Origin: JAMCXS01 sp964459065
Lineage (GTDB): Bacteria; Acidobacteriota; Terriglobia; UBA7540
DNA length: 29,579 bases
Assembly: GCA_964459065.1 (NCBI GenBank)
Contig: CAYWMN010000010.1
Coordinates: 1 to 29,579, forward strand
Reading direction: 5' to 3'
Within the stretch, counting starts at the first letter, position 1; every line of letters begins with the position of its first letter. The notes under the pieces were generated by a model. That model was given only the letters and a program-made list of their open reading frames with translations. It did no database searches and was not told the DNA's origin. Positions 1-8,190 of this stretch are shown here, one piece after another. The translations under genes were made by a program, and so were the position numbers.

Positions 1-114
1 CGCGACCTCCTGGGCGTGAAAGCACATCAGGCGGCTCACGATTACCCACAATCCCAAAGTTGTCCGGGCACTGCAAATAAGTTCTTCGGCCTGCCACAAT
101 CCGTTCAAAATCAT
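1..114 (-). CDS. Possible N-terminus of a gene running off the left edge
   Basis: The minus strand is open from an ATG at 141 to the window edge (47 codons). A second ATG at 114 is preceded by AAGGA about 10 nt upstream and is the better start. From there the peptide has a hydrophobic run (TTLGLWVIVSRLMCF) after an arginine, ending FHAQE, which resembles an export signal cleaved after HA. The gene would be divergent from the histidine kinase. The plus strand is also open here, so coding status is unproven and the product is not recognised. Confidence 0.3.
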   Translation of the reverse strand, partial: MILNGLWQAEELICSARTTLGLWVIVSRLMCFHAQEVA

Positions 115-183
115 CTGTGTAAAATCCTTGTAAACTGGCATGATGACTGGGGGTTAGTGCGTTTCGAACCGCCCGCAGCGTTA

Positions 184-189
184 TATAAT
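184..189 (+). promoter_or_regulatory. TATAAT -10 box directly before the histidine kinase
   Basis: A perfect TATAAT ends only 8 nt before the ATG at 198. No good -35 is seen at 16-18 nt. If used, transcription would begin about 1-2 nt before the start codon, giving a nearly leaderless message. AAGGGG at 191-196 could otherwise be a ribosome site on a longer transcript, so the box may be chance. Confidence 0.3.
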
Positions 190-197
190 CAAGGGGC

Positions 198-2102
198 ATG
201 CAGTTGAAACGGCCCAAGCCGAGCTATCCGCTGCTGATCATGGTGGTCTTTGGAGTAGGGCTGCTGCTGGCGGGCACCTTGCTCTACCGCTGGATCAACC
301 GCGTCAGCGTTGCGGACCGCGAGCATCAGGTTGAATTCCTCGATGCTGCGATGAGAAGTTTCCGTGGCGATTTTGCGGGCACCCTGCTTGAAATCCGCTC
401 AACTTTCCGTCCCATTCCGCGCTCGGCGACGCCCGAGGCGCTTGACGAGTACCTGGCGGAATTTTATTCCCAGTGGCGCGCAAACGATCCGAATGCACCG
501 CTGGTGGCAACGCTCAGCGTTGTGACCCTGAAGAACGACGAACTGCAGTTTCGAACGCTCAACGTCCACAGCAGCGAGTTCAAATCCCAACCCTGGCCGG
601 CTTCGCTTCAAAGACTCCAAGTCAGAATGGCAAGGATCGCTGCCCGCCGGCATCAAGGAAGAGTTTTCCCTTTTTTCCCGGATGCATTGCATTTTGCGGT
701 TGAAGGAGAGCAACCCGTCGTGGTGGTTCCGCTGGTGGTGGCGGGCGGACGCAATGGCGGCCGACGGCTGGATGAGCATGGAAGAGCCGGGCCACCGCCA
801 TTGGGCGCCAGGAGGTTCTTCCGAGGCCCTATGCGGGGCGATTTCACGGGGCACTTTGCAGGGTGGTGCCTGCTGGGGCTCGACGTTCCCTATCTTCAAA
901 AGCAAGTGTTTCCACGCCTGCTCGAACAGACCTTCAGCAGCACGGGGCTTGCGGATTACCACGTCGCTGTTGTGACAGGCGAACCGCCCCGCATTGTTTT
1001 CAGTTCGGCTCCGGGATTGCAGCCGATGGCATTTTCTTCGCCGGATGGCAAAGTCCCATTGTTGAACCTGCGCGTTGCGTTCGGTGCGCGCTTGGCCCGG
1101 GGGATGGGACCGCACGAGCCTGGCCAGAGACCGAGGGACCGGATTCTCTGGAGGCTGGAGAGATTGCGTCCATCCCGTGCTTCTTCGCCGGGTGAATTCG
1201 GCCCCCGGCGCGGATTTGAAAAAGACGCCTGGATGCTGGTGGCAAAAAACAAGGCAGGCTCCATTGACGCCATGGTGGCCGGGGCCCGGCATCGCAATCT
1301 TGCCATGGGATTTGGAGTGCTTCTCCTGTTGGCGTGCAGCATGGGCGCGCTGGTTTTTGCGACTCAACGGGCCCGGGTTCTCGCCCGGCGGGAGATGGAA
1401 TTTGTCGCCGGCGTTTCCCATGAGTTGCGGACACCGCTGGCGGCGATTCAATCCGCCGGCTTCAACCTTTCGAGCGGCGTGGTGCAAAAACCGAATCGCG
1501 TCCGGGAATATGGAAGCCTGGTTCAGCAGCAGGCGCGCCGGCTGACCAACATGGTGGAGCAGATCCTCGACTACGCGGGCATTCAATCCGGCGCAAAACA
1601 CTATGAGCTGGTTCCAACCGCGGTTTCTGAAGTCATCGACCGCGCGCTCAATGAGTATGCCCCCGCTTTGCAGGAAGCGGGATGGCAGGTTGAAAAAAAG
1701 GTCGAAGCGAATCTGCCGCAGGTGCTCGCCGATCCCCCTTCGCTTGAAAGCGCCCTCAGGAATCTGGTGGGCAACGCGATGAAATACGCCGGCGGTGGCA
1801 ATTGGCTTGGCATCAGCGCCCGCGTGGTCCACAACGGCCAGGGTGCGGAAGTTGAAATTTCCGTCGAAGATCACGGACCGGGCATTGCGCCTTCCGACTT
1901 GCCCCATGTCTTTGAGCCTTTCTATCGCAGCAAAAAAGTCCTGGCCTCGCCGGTTCCGGGAGCGGGACTTGGACTCAGCATTCTGAAACGCCACATTGAA
2001 GCGCACGGCGGGCGGGTAAGCGTTCAAAGCCTGGAAGGAAAGGGAACCCGGTTTACCCTCCACCTGCCGGCGGCTGCGGCTTGCCAAAAGGAGGCTGTGT
2101 GA
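198..2102 (+). CDS. Membrane sensor histidine kinase
   Basis: This is a two-component sensor kinase of 634 residues. A first membrane segment lies near residues 12-32. A long extracytoplasmic sensor region of about 330 residues follows, with no domain I recognise and a Gly/Arg-rich stretch near 180-210. A second membrane segment is at 369-388. The HisKA helix carries the phospho-accepting His408 in VSHELRTPL. The ATPase part has an N-box Asn526 (LVGNAMKY), a G1 motif at Asp558 (DHGPGI) and a G2 motif near 588-593 (GAGLGL), so all catalytic motifs are intact. The response regulator begins 48 nt downstream and is the obvious partner. The signal is unknown; the downstream Spy/CpxP-like gene suggests envelope or metal stress. 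The family call is firm and the stimulus is inference. Confidence 0.95.
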   Translation: MQLKRPKPSYPLLIMVVFGVGLLLAGTLLYRWINRVSVADREHQVEFLDAAMRSFRGDFAGTLLEIRSTFRPIPRSATPEALDEYLAEFYSQWRANDPNAPLVATLSVVTLKNDELQFRTLNVHSSEFKSQPWPASLQRLQVRMARIAARRHQGRVFPFFPDALHFAVEGEQPVVVVPLVVAGGRNGGRRLDEHGRAGPPPLGARRFFRGPMRGDFTGHFAGWCLLGLDVPYLQKQVFPRLLEQTFSSTGLADYHVAVVTGEPPRIVFSSAPGLQPMAFSSPDGKVPLLNLRVAFGARLARGMGPHEPGQRPRDRILWRLERLRPSRASSPGEFGPRRGFEKDAWMLVAKNKAGSIDAMVAGARHRNLAMGFGVLLLLACSMGALVFATQRARVLARREMEFVAGVSHELRTPLAAIQSAGFNLSSGVVQKPNRVREYGSLVQQQARRLTNMVEQILDYAGIQSGAKHYELVPTAVSEVIDRALNEYAPALQEAGWQVEKKVEANLPQVLADPPSLESALRNLVGNAMKYAGGGNWLGISARVVHNGQGAEVEISVEDHGPGIAPSDLPHVFEPFYRSKKVLASPVPGAGLGLSILKRHIEAHGGRVSVQSLEGKGTRFTLHLPAAAACQKEAV

Positions 2103-2150
2103 GCAAACTCGGCAGGCAGAAATCCTGGGTTTTAATCAAAGAGGTGTAAG

Positions 2151-2897
2151 TTGGCAAACAACGAGCGACCGAAAACGCAAGGCGTGAAGCGCAAGGCTTC
2201 CCTTGCCCCCAAAATCCTGCTGGTGGAAGACGAAAGCAGCCTGGTGCTGACCCTCACGGATCTGTTGCAGAGCGAAGGCTACCAGGTTGAAAGCGTCGGG
2301 GACGGGCAGGACGCCCTCGAAACCGCTTTGCAAGGGAATTTCAGCTTGATCATCCTGGACGTGATGTTGCCCCGCAAAGACGGGTTTGAAATTTGCCGCA
2401 CGCTCCGACGCCGCAGCGACCACACTCCGATCATCATGCTGACGGCGCGCGGCCAGTTGGCGGACCGGGTAACGGGCCTCAAAGGCGGCGCCGATGATTA
2501 CCTGGCAAAACCCTTTGAGCCCTCGGAATTATTGGCGCGGATGGAAGCCCTGCTGCGCAGGGTGTCCGCTCCCCGGGGAAACCGGGAGCAGACGTATCGC
2601 TTTGGTTCCGTAGTGGTGGATTTTCCACGCACCGTGGTCGAGCGCGATGGCAAGGCGGTTGAAATGTCCGCCCGGGAGTTTGAATTGCTGACCTATTTCA
2701 TCGAGCAGCGCGGCAACACGGTTTCGCGAGAGCAACTGTTGCGCCAGATTTGGGGCTATGACGCCGGAACGCTGACCCGAACCGTTGACGCCCACGTCTG
2801 GATGCTGCGCCAGAAACTCGAAGATGATCCCCAACGCCCGCGGCATTTTATTACCGTCCGAGGCCTGGGCTACAAGTTCGTTGAAACGCCCCAGTAA
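2151..2897 (+). CDS. OmpR/PhoB-family response regulator
   Basis: This 248-residue regulator has a receiver domain at about 20-135 and a winged-helix DNA-binding domain at about 150-245. Visible receiver residues are the acidic pair Glu26-Asp27, phospho-acceptor Asp70 (ILDVMLP), Thr98 and Lys120 (KPF). The C-terminal part shows the OmpR-type sequence with DAHVWMLRQKLEDD and a terminal RGLGYKF. The start is a TTG preceded by GAGGTG with about 4 nt spacing; no better ATG lies upstream, and a later start would cut towards the receiver. A basic 19-residue N-terminal tail precedes the receiver. It lies 48 nt after the kinase and is very probably its partner. The likely target is its own operon or the Spy/CpxP-like gene, but no binding site can be named from sequence. 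Confidence 0.95.
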   Translation: MANNERPKTQGVKRKASLAPKILLVEDESSLVLTLTDLLQSEGYQVESVGDGQDALETALQGNFSLIILDVMLPRKDGFEICRTLRRRSDHTPIIMLTARGQLADRVTGLKGGADDYLAKPFEPSELLARMEALLRRVSAPRGNREQTYRFGSVVVDFPRTVVERDGKAVEMSAREFELLTYFIEQRGNTVSREQLLRQIWGYDAGTLTRTVDAHVWMLRQKLEDDPQRPRHFITVRGLGYKFVETPQ

Positions 2898-2943
2898 TTA
2901 TCCTTTTCGTTTTGCGATTGCCTTCTGAGTTGCCGCTGCGCCC

Positions 2944-2992
2944 TCCGCCGGGCGAAAACCCGAATTTACACAGACTTTAAATCCGCCGGGCG
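2944..2992 (+). repeat. 11-bp direct repeat pair upstream of the Spy/CpxP-like gene
   Basis: TCCGCCGGGCG occurs at 2944-2954 and again at 2982-2992, 38 bp apart, in the 238-nt spacer between the response regulator and the periplasmic-protein gene. Such a pair could be regulator half-sites. The first copy also forms a short CGCCC/GGGCG hairpin with its left flank and may instead belong to a weak terminator for the regulator gene. Confidence 0.35.
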
Positions 2993-3135
2993 CAAGATGG
3001 TTGACAATCAACTCAGGAGACCAGGGAATGTACGGTGCTCGCTCGGAGGCAAGCAACAAAGACCTGCCTGGCATCCTGGATCGACGTGGAGTGACGCACC
3101 GTCGCTGATGAAAGCTCAATTACCGGAGGAACAAA

Positions 3136-3732
3136 ATGATAAAAAAACTTTTGAGCAGCGTAGCAATGGCTGCGATCTTCTGCAGCTTGGCGATGGCACA
3201 GGGAGCACAAGGGCAGGCGCCTGCGAGCGGCCCGGGCCAGGAAGGCATGTCCCCGCCGCCGGCGGGCAGCGTCACTCAATCCCGGGGGAGAATGGGTTTT
3301 GGCGGCCCAATGCATCGGATGAGGGCTCATGGGCCAATGCGCGACTGGTGGAAAAATCCAAGGATCGCGCAAAAGCTCGGGCTTACGGATGATCAGCTGC
3401 AGCAGCTCGACAAAATTTCTTACGACAACCGGATGAAGATGATTGACCTGCATGCCGCGGTCCAGAAAGAGCAACTGGAACTCGGGCATGAACTCCAGGC
3501 GGATCATCCCAACGAGGATGCCGTGCTCGGACAGGTTGACAAGGTATCGCAAGCCAAAGCGGCGATGGCCAGAGCCCATGTGCGAACGATGCTTGCCACG
3601 CGCAATGTGCTGTCACCGCAGCAATGGCAAGAACTGCAGTCTTTAAGAATGGATTTCCATCGTCGTTTCAGGCAGGGGAGAGGCTCCCGCGGCCGGGGCA
3701 TGATGATGAGGCCAATGTCTCCCAAACAGTAA
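3136..3732 (+). CDS. Spy/CpxP-like periplasmic LTxxQ protein, Met/Arg-rich
   Basis: The 198-residue product starts with a classic signal peptide (KK, then LLSSVAMAAIFCSLAMA, cleavage likely after AMA or AQG). Two motifs of the Spy/CpxP/ZraP-type helical family are visible: LTDDQ at 83-87 (LGLTDDQLQQLDKI) and LSPQQ at 159-163. The protein would therefore be a small, all-helical periplasmic chaperone or metal-responsive protein. Regions before and after the helical core are rich in Met, Arg and Gly (GRMGFGGPMHRMRAHGPM near 56-73 and RGRGMMMRPM at the C-terminus), which could bind soft metals; this is inference. The start has a strong GGAGG 7 nt upstream. In enterobacteria CpxP and ZraP are output and feedback partners of two-component systems, so its position after a kinase-regulator pair is meaningful. 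Confidence 0.85.
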   Translation: MIKKLLSSVAMAAIFCSLAMAQGAQGQAPASGPGQEGMSPPPAGSVTQSRGRMGFGGPMHRMRAHGPMRDWWKNPRIAQKLGLTDDQLQQLDKISYDNRMKMIDLHAAVQKEQLELGHELQADHPNEDAVLGQVDKVSQAKAAMARAHVRTMLATRNVLSPQQWQELQSLRMDFHRRFRQGRGSRGRGMMMRPMSPKQ

Positions 3733-3759
3733 AAAGGCAGGATGCATATCCCGGGGCGA

Positions 3760-3788
3760 GAGGGAGCCGCAACCGATGCGGCTCCCTC
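3760..3788. terminator. 12-bp hairpin between convergent genes
   Basis: A perfect 12-bp stem (GAGGGAGCCGCA at 3760-3771, its complement at 3777-3788) encloses a 5-nt loop. It sits between the convergent Spy/CpxP-like and radical SAM genes. There is no adjacent T-run on either strand (a short T5 on the minus side is about 25 nt away), so intrinsic termination is plausible but not canonical. Confidence 0.5.
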
Positions 3789-3811
3789 CCTGCCGATCTT
3801 AACAACGACTG

Positions 3812-5413
3812 CTAGCGGTCCCGAACCGAGGCCGTCAATTCCCGTTGCTCGACCGCAGGCTTGGCTTCACCAGTTTTGGGATTGGGCTCTTTTCGGCCCG
3901 GCATGAACTTCCTCCGAAGCGCATACCCAACTAAATGAAGGATGCAGCCGCGATTCTCCAGAAGCACCTGCAGCCACTCCCGACGCCGCATCTGGGGAAA
4001 ATAAATTCCCCGAAATGCCAGCCGGGCAAACATGTGGATAAGGCGGTGCCCAATGGGCTTTCCCTCCAACCATTTCAAGGCGGCCTTGTTTCTAGCAGGC
4101 GAATAAGACTCCTGCCAGGCTTTCCGCACTTCCGCTTGGGCTTCTTCCGATGAAAAACCCAGGGGCGTGTGGGCCATAACAAAAGGTTTAAAGTCCAGCC
4201 AATGCGTGGGACGCGTGAGCCGCCCCTCCTTCAGCAGGCGGTCATAGAGAGGCGTTGCCGGATAGGGCGTCAGCAACCCGAACACGGGCAATCCAGGTGG
4301 CCAGGAGCGGATTTGCTGGAGCGTGCGTTCGGCAATGCCGGGGGTGTCGCCATCCATCCCGAAAATGAAGGATGTGATGGCATAGAGATTGTGCCGCGCC
4401 AAACGGTCCAGTACTTCGCTGTATTGAGCGGGTTTGTTGAAGTTCTTCCGGACGGTTTTCAGACTTTCAGGATCGATTGATTCGAGCCCCATAAAAATCC
4501 AATGGCCGCCGCTCGCGGCAATCAACGAAACCAGCTCTTCATCCCGCAGCAGGTTCATGCTGATCTGGGCGATCCAGGGAACCTGCGCGCCTTGGGCGAT
4601 GATTTCCCGCAGAAGGGACTTGGTCCGTCTGGGGTTAATGGCAAAGTTGTCGTCGATGAAGAAGACCGCGATCCTTCCTTTCCGCTTTTTCTCCAGCGCT
4701 TTCAGCCTCAGCAATTCATCCACGACGCTTTGATTGGAGCGAAAGCGAATCGAGTCGCCAAAAAAGCCCGTCACCGTGCAGAATTCACAGCCATACGGGC
4801 AGCCGCGCCCGGACTCAATGGGAATCATATGAAAGCTCTGCCAGGTGCTGCCCAGCGCCTCCAGCATGCGCCGCGCCAAACGAGGCATGCGCTTGATCAT
4901 GTCGAACTGATCAAGGTCCATGCGGTCCCAGGGAATCTCGGGATAATTATCGAGGGAGGGCTTCACTTCCTTGCCCGCATCGTCCACCGGCATGTAGACC
5001 TCTTTAAGCTCGCCGCGGGCGGCATCGGCCACCAGGCGCGGCCAGGTCTCGTCGGCTTCTCCCAACACCACGGCGTCGGCATGGCGAGGGCTGCCGTCCC
5101 GTCCCAGCGGTTCATCCGGAACCTCGGTAACGTGCGGGCCTCCCATTACCACGGGAATGCCCGCGGCGCGGATTGCGTCCGCCATGCGGTAGGCCTTGGC
5201 GGCCATGCGGGTCATGGCGCCGATTCCAACCAGGTTAATTTTTTTTTGCCGAAGATACTCCACCAGTTGCTCTTCGTTCATTCGCTGGGCGTTCCCGTCC
5301 AAAAGCATCACCTGGTGCTCCGGCGGAGTAATCGATTTCAGGAGGAACATCCACAAATGCGGCATGAAGTTGTTAGTAACTTCGTTGTCAGGATTGTAGA
5401 GCAAAATATTCAT
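3812..5413 (-). CDS. B12-binding-domain radical SAM protein
   Basis: The start chosen is the ATG at 5413, with GAGAGGA 10 nt upstream, giving 533 residues; the frame is open further but without a start signal. The N-terminal part (about 1-150) looks like a cobalamin-binding Rossmann domain ending in VMGGPH, although the usual DxHxxG histidine motif is not evident. The radical SAM core carries the [4Fe-4S] ligands Cys205, Cys209 and Cys212 (CPYGCEFC) after GRG. Further core strands are visible in FFIDDNFAINP and GLESIDPESL. The C-terminal 120 residues are basic and helical. Relatives include methyltransferases and ring-forming enzymes such as BchE and hopanoid-modifying proteins, but substrate cannot be told from sequence. 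It stands alone and is divergent from tdh. Confidence 0.85.
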   Translation of the reverse strand: MNILLYNPDNEVTNNFMPHLWMFLLKSITPPEHQVMLLDGNAQRMNEEQLVEYLRQKKINLVGIGAMTRMAAKAYRMADAIRAAGIPVVMGGPHVTEVPDEPLGRDGSPRHADAVVLGEADETWPRLVADAARGELKEVYMPVDDAGKEVKPSLDNYPEIPWDRMDLDQFDMIKRMPRLARRMLEALGSTWQSFHMIPIESGRGCPYGCEFCTVTGFFGDSIRFRSNQSVVDELLRLKALEKKRKGRIAVFFIDDNFAINPRRTKSLLREIIAQGAQVPWIAQISMNLLRDEELVSLIAASGGHWIFMGLESIDPESLKTVRKNFNKPAQYSEVLDRLARHNLYAITSFIFGMDGDTPGIAERTLQQIRSWPPGLPVFGLLTPYPATPLYDRLLKEGRLTRPTHWLDFKPFVMAHTPLGFSSEEAQAEVRKAWQESYSPARNKAALKWLEGKPIGHRLIHMFARLAFRGIYFPQMRRREWLQVLLENRGCILHLVGYALRRKFMPGRKEPNPKTGEAKPAVEQRELTASVRDR

Positions 5414-5536
5414 TGTTGCCGCGTCCTCTCGTTGGAAAGATCCCAGCGGGCCACCATCAGCAGAGTGAAGTACCAGGCGAGCTCGGCCGTGCCCCATGGC
5501 GTTGTGGTGATACTACACTACTTGGAATGCGGGTTC

Positions 5537-5546
5537 AAACCGGTTT
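5537..5546. promoter_or_regulatory. 10-bp perfect palindrome in the radical SAM/tdh divergent region
   Basis: AAACCGGTTT is a perfect palindrome about 97 nt upstream of tdh and 124 nt upstream of the radical SAM start. Its place in a divergent intergenic region fits an operator, but a 10-bp palindrome may arise by chance. No confident -35/-10 pair was found in this 229-nt spacer. Confidence 0.25.
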
Positions 5547-5642
5547 TGGAAAGAAACCCTCCGTGCCGCCAAGGGGCTCGGGTGTATACTGCCTTCCAGC
5601 CGGGCGTTTCAGACCCTCCCGGCGGGTGTTCTGGAGCATGAC

Positions 5643-6671
5643 ATGAAGGCCCTTGTGAAAAGCCAGGCGGAGCCGGGGTTGTGGCTTGAAGACATCGCCG
5701 AACCCGAGATTGGAATCAACGACGTCCTGATTCGGGTCCTGCTGACCGGCATCTGCGGGACCGACCTGCACATTTACGAGTGGGACGATTGGGCCAAGGC
5801 CACGGTTCGCGTTCCCATGGTGATCGGCCACGAATTCGTGGGTGAAATTTGCCGCGTGGGCTCCAACGTCACCGACTTTAGCCCCGGAATGATTGTGAGC
5901 GGCGAAGGCCACGTGGTGTGCGGGCGCTGCAGAAACTGCCTGGCCGGACGCAGGCATCTGTGCGCCCAGTCGATGGGCGTGGGCGTGAACCGGGCCGGCG
6001 CGTTCGCCGAATACGTGGCCCTGCCGATGACCAACATCTGGCGACATCGCGATACGGTGCCCCTGGAAATCGCCGCCATCTTCGACCCTTTCGGCAACGC
6101 CGTCCACACCGCGCTGCAATTTCCCGTGCTGGGAGAAGACGTTCTGATTACCGGCGCGGGGCCCATCGGCCTGATGGCGGCGGCGGTGGCGCGCCACGCC
6201 GGCGCCCGGTACATCGTGATTGTTGATCCTAATCCGCACCGCGCCGGGCTCGCTCTGAAGATGGGTGTCACGCTGGCCGTTGATCCCACTACGAAGACGC
6301 TCGAAGAGGTTCAAAAAGAACTCGGCATGCAGGAGGGTTTTGACGTCGGCCTCGAGATGTCCGGAAATCCGGAGGCCTTCCGCAAGATGCTGGCCAACAT
6401 GAGCCACGGCGGGAAAATCGCCATGCTCGGCATCCCCAGCAAAGCGATCGAGATCGACTGGCACCGCGTGATCTTCAACATGCTGACCATCAAGGGCATC
6501 TACGGCCGGGAGATGTACGAAACCTGGTACAAGATGACCGTCATGCTGGAATCCGGCCTCGATATTCATCCCGTCATTACCCACCGGCTCTCCTGGCGGG
6601 ATTACCAGTCGGGCTTTGAAGCCATGAAGAACGGCCATTGCGGCAAAGTGATTTTGGATTGGAGGCCGTAA
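5643..6671 (+). CDS. tdh: L-threonine 3-dehydrogenase
   Basis: This zinc-dependent medium-chain dehydrogenase oxidises L-threonine with NAD+ to 2-amino-3-ketobutyrate. The 342 residues match the usual length. The catalytic zinc site is visible as Cys38 (GICGTD), His63 and Glu64 (GHEF). Four structural-zinc cysteines follow at 93, 96, 99 and 107. The NAD-binding Rossmann motif is GAGPIGLMAA near 176-185. A GGAG lies 6 nt before the ATG. The next gene begins one base after the stop and encodes the enzyme that consumes the unstable product, so the two form an operon. The pairing with kbl makes the threonine assignment much safer than for a lone zinc alcohol dehydrogenase. Confidence 0.95.
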   Translation: MKALVKSQAEPGLWLEDIAEPEIGINDVLIRVLLTGICGTDLHIYEWDDWAKATVRVPMVIGHEFVGEICRVGSNVTDFSPGMIVSGEGHVVCGRCRNCLAGRRHLCAQSMGVGVNRAGAFAEYVALPMTNIWRHRDTVPLEIAAIFDPFGNAVHTALQFPVLGEDVLITGAGPIGLMAAAVARHAGARYIVIVDPNPHRAGLALKMGVTLAVDPTTKTLEEVQKELGMQEGFDVGLEMSGNPEAFRKMLANMSHGGKIAMLGIPSKAIEIDWHRVIFNMLTIKGIYGREMYETWYKMTVMLESGLDIHPVITHRLSWRDYQSGFEAMKNGHCGKVILDWRP

Positions 6672-6672
6672 G

Positions 6673-7863
6673 TTGCACGAGGCGATCCGCGAGCACCTCA
6701 AAACGACCTTAGACGAAATTCGGCGGGCGGGACTTTACAAGCACGAACGAATCATTGACTCGCCGCAACAAACGCGGGTGGAAATTCGCGGCGGGGCGAG
6801 CGTGCTCAACCTGTGCGCGAACAATTACCTGGGACTCGCAAATCATCCGGCGATCGTCAACGCGGCCAAAGAAGCGCTTGACCGCTGGGGCTACGGACTT
6901 TCTTCGGTCCGCTTTATCTGCGGCACACAGACCATCCATCAGCAATTGGAAGAACGGATCAGCGACTTTCTGGGAACTGAGGCGACGATTCTCTACAGTT
7001 CCTGCTTCGACGCCAACGGCGGACTGTTTGAAACGCTGCTGGAAGCCGAAGACGCCGTCGTTTCCGATGAGCTGAATCACGCCAGCATCATCGACGGCAT
7101 CCGGCTCTCAAAAGCCAAACGCTACCGCTTTCGCAACGGGGACATGGGCGACCTGGAAGCCAAGTTGAAGCAAGCCGAGACCCAGGCGCGGCACGTTCTG
7201 GTGGCGACGGACGGCGTTTTCTCCATGGACGGCACGATTGCCAAGCTCCCCCAAATTTGCGACCTGGCGGAAAAATACGGCGCCCTGGTGATGGTGGATG
7301 ACTCGCACGCCGTGGGCTTTCTGGGCACGCACGGGCGCGGCACACCCGAAGCTTGCGGCGTTGAAGGCCGGGTGGATATCATTACCGGAACGCTCGGAAA
7401 GGCTCTGGGAGGAGCCAGCGGCGGCTACACGACCGGCCGGAAGGAGATCATCGACCTGTTGCGGCAGCGCTCCCGGCCATACCTGTTTTCGAACTCCGTG
7501 TCGCCGGCGATTGTGGCCGCCTCGCTCAAAGTGCTGGACCTGATTCAGGACAGGCCTGAACTGAGAGAGCGTCTGGCCGCGAACACGCGCATGTTCCGCG
7601 AGCGGATGGCCGCGCTCGGCTTTTCGATTCTCCCAGGCACCCATCCGATCGTCCCCATCATGATCGGCGACGCGGCGGTTGCAACTCAAATGGCCGACGC
7701 GCTGCTCGAAAAGGGAGTTTACGTGGTCGGGTTCTCTTATCCCGTCGTCCCGCAGGGCAAGGCCCGGATTCGCGTTCAAATTTCCGCCGCCCATACGCGC
7801 GCCGACTTGGAATTCGCGGCGGACTGCTTCCAGCAGGTTCGGGAGTCGATGGGCATCGCCTGA
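6673..7863 (+). CDS. kbl: Glycine C-acetyltransferase (2-amino-3-ketobutyrate CoA ligase)
   Basis: This PLP enzyme of the alpha-oxoamine synthase family cleaves 2-amino-3-ketobutyrate with CoA into glycine and acetyl-CoA. The 396-residue length is typical. Visible features are the substrate/cofactor segment CANNYLGLANHP, the VDDSHAVGFLG segment with the cofactor-contacting Asp and His, and the Schiff-base Lys243 in GTLGKALGGASGG. Translation appears to begin at a TTG one base after the tdh stop, with GGAGG 7 nt upstream inside tdh; no ATG fits better. Such tight spacing suggests translational coupling with tdh, which would limit loss of the unstable intermediate. KBL and 8-amino-7-oxononanoate synthase are close relatives, and the tdh neighbour decides between them. 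Confidence 0.95.
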   Translation: MHEAIREHLKTTLDEIRRAGLYKHERIIDSPQQTRVEIRGGASVLNLCANNYLGLANHPAIVNAAKEALDRWGYGLSSVRFICGTQTIHQQLEERISDFLGTEATILYSSCFDANGGLFETLLEAEDAVVSDELNHASIIDGIRLSKAKRYRFRNGDMGDLEAKLKQAETQARHVLVATDGVFSMDGTIAKLPQICDLAEKYGALVMVDDSHAVGFLGTHGRGTPEACGVEGRVDIITGTLGKALGGASGGYTTGRKEIIDLLRQRSRPYLFSNSVSPAIVAASLKVLDLIQDRPELRERLAANTRMFRERMAALGFSILPGTHPIVPIMIGDAAVATQMADALLEKGVYVVGFSYPVVPQGKARIRVQISAAHTRADLEFAADCFQQVRESMGIA

Positions 7864-8190
7864 GCGTTCTCTGCCCGCCATCAGCCACTGCCGGGATTCC
7901 CGGAACGGGGCGGCCAAGCGGCGGGGCTGATTGACACCTTGATTTGAGCCGGGCTATTCTGATAATCAGGTTTGGTATGCGCTCAATTCCGGACGCCGCG
8001 CGGATGATACCGTGAAGAGCCAAAGCCGATCCTTGGGGAGTCTATTTGCCTGCCTGCAGGAATTTCAGCGCCCGACAAGTTGATCAATAAGACCGTTCAA
8101 CATGACAGGCGCTGCCGGGTGGCAAGATCGCGCCGGCTTATCAAGCGATTTGAGGAGCGGTTCGCCGAACGAGAACGATAGGTTGCCGAT
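7864..8190. other. Intergenic spacer kbl-prfA
   Basis: This 327-nt stretch has no convincing gene. It holds the promoter described at 7931-7960 and an untranslated leader of about 220 nt before prfA. I saw no clear terminator for the tdh-kbl operon and no recognisable riboswitch. Confidence 0.6.
7931..7960 (+). promoter_or_regulatory. Sigma-70-type promoter for prfA-prmC-dinB
   Basis: A perfect -35 TTGACA (7931-7936) is followed after 18 bp by TATTCT (7955-7960), which matches four of six -10 positions. It is the best housekeeping promoter in the spacer. The distance to prfA implies a long leader. Confidence 0.5.

Noticed and set aside
16..207. A 63-codon plus-strand frame at the left edge
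   Set aside because: It overlaps the histidine kinase start, has no ribosome site, and competes with a minus-strand frame that has one.
399..2087. A 562-codon open frame on the minus strand across the histidine kinase
   Set aside because: It is antisense to a gene with all kinase motifs, in high-GC DNA where long shadow frames are common, and its translation shows no recognisable domain.
4502..5641. A 379-codon plus-strand frame opposite the radical SAM gene
   Set aside because: The opposite strand carries the CxxxCxxC protein with a ribosome site; this frame is rich in His/Arg/Gln, as shadow frames are.
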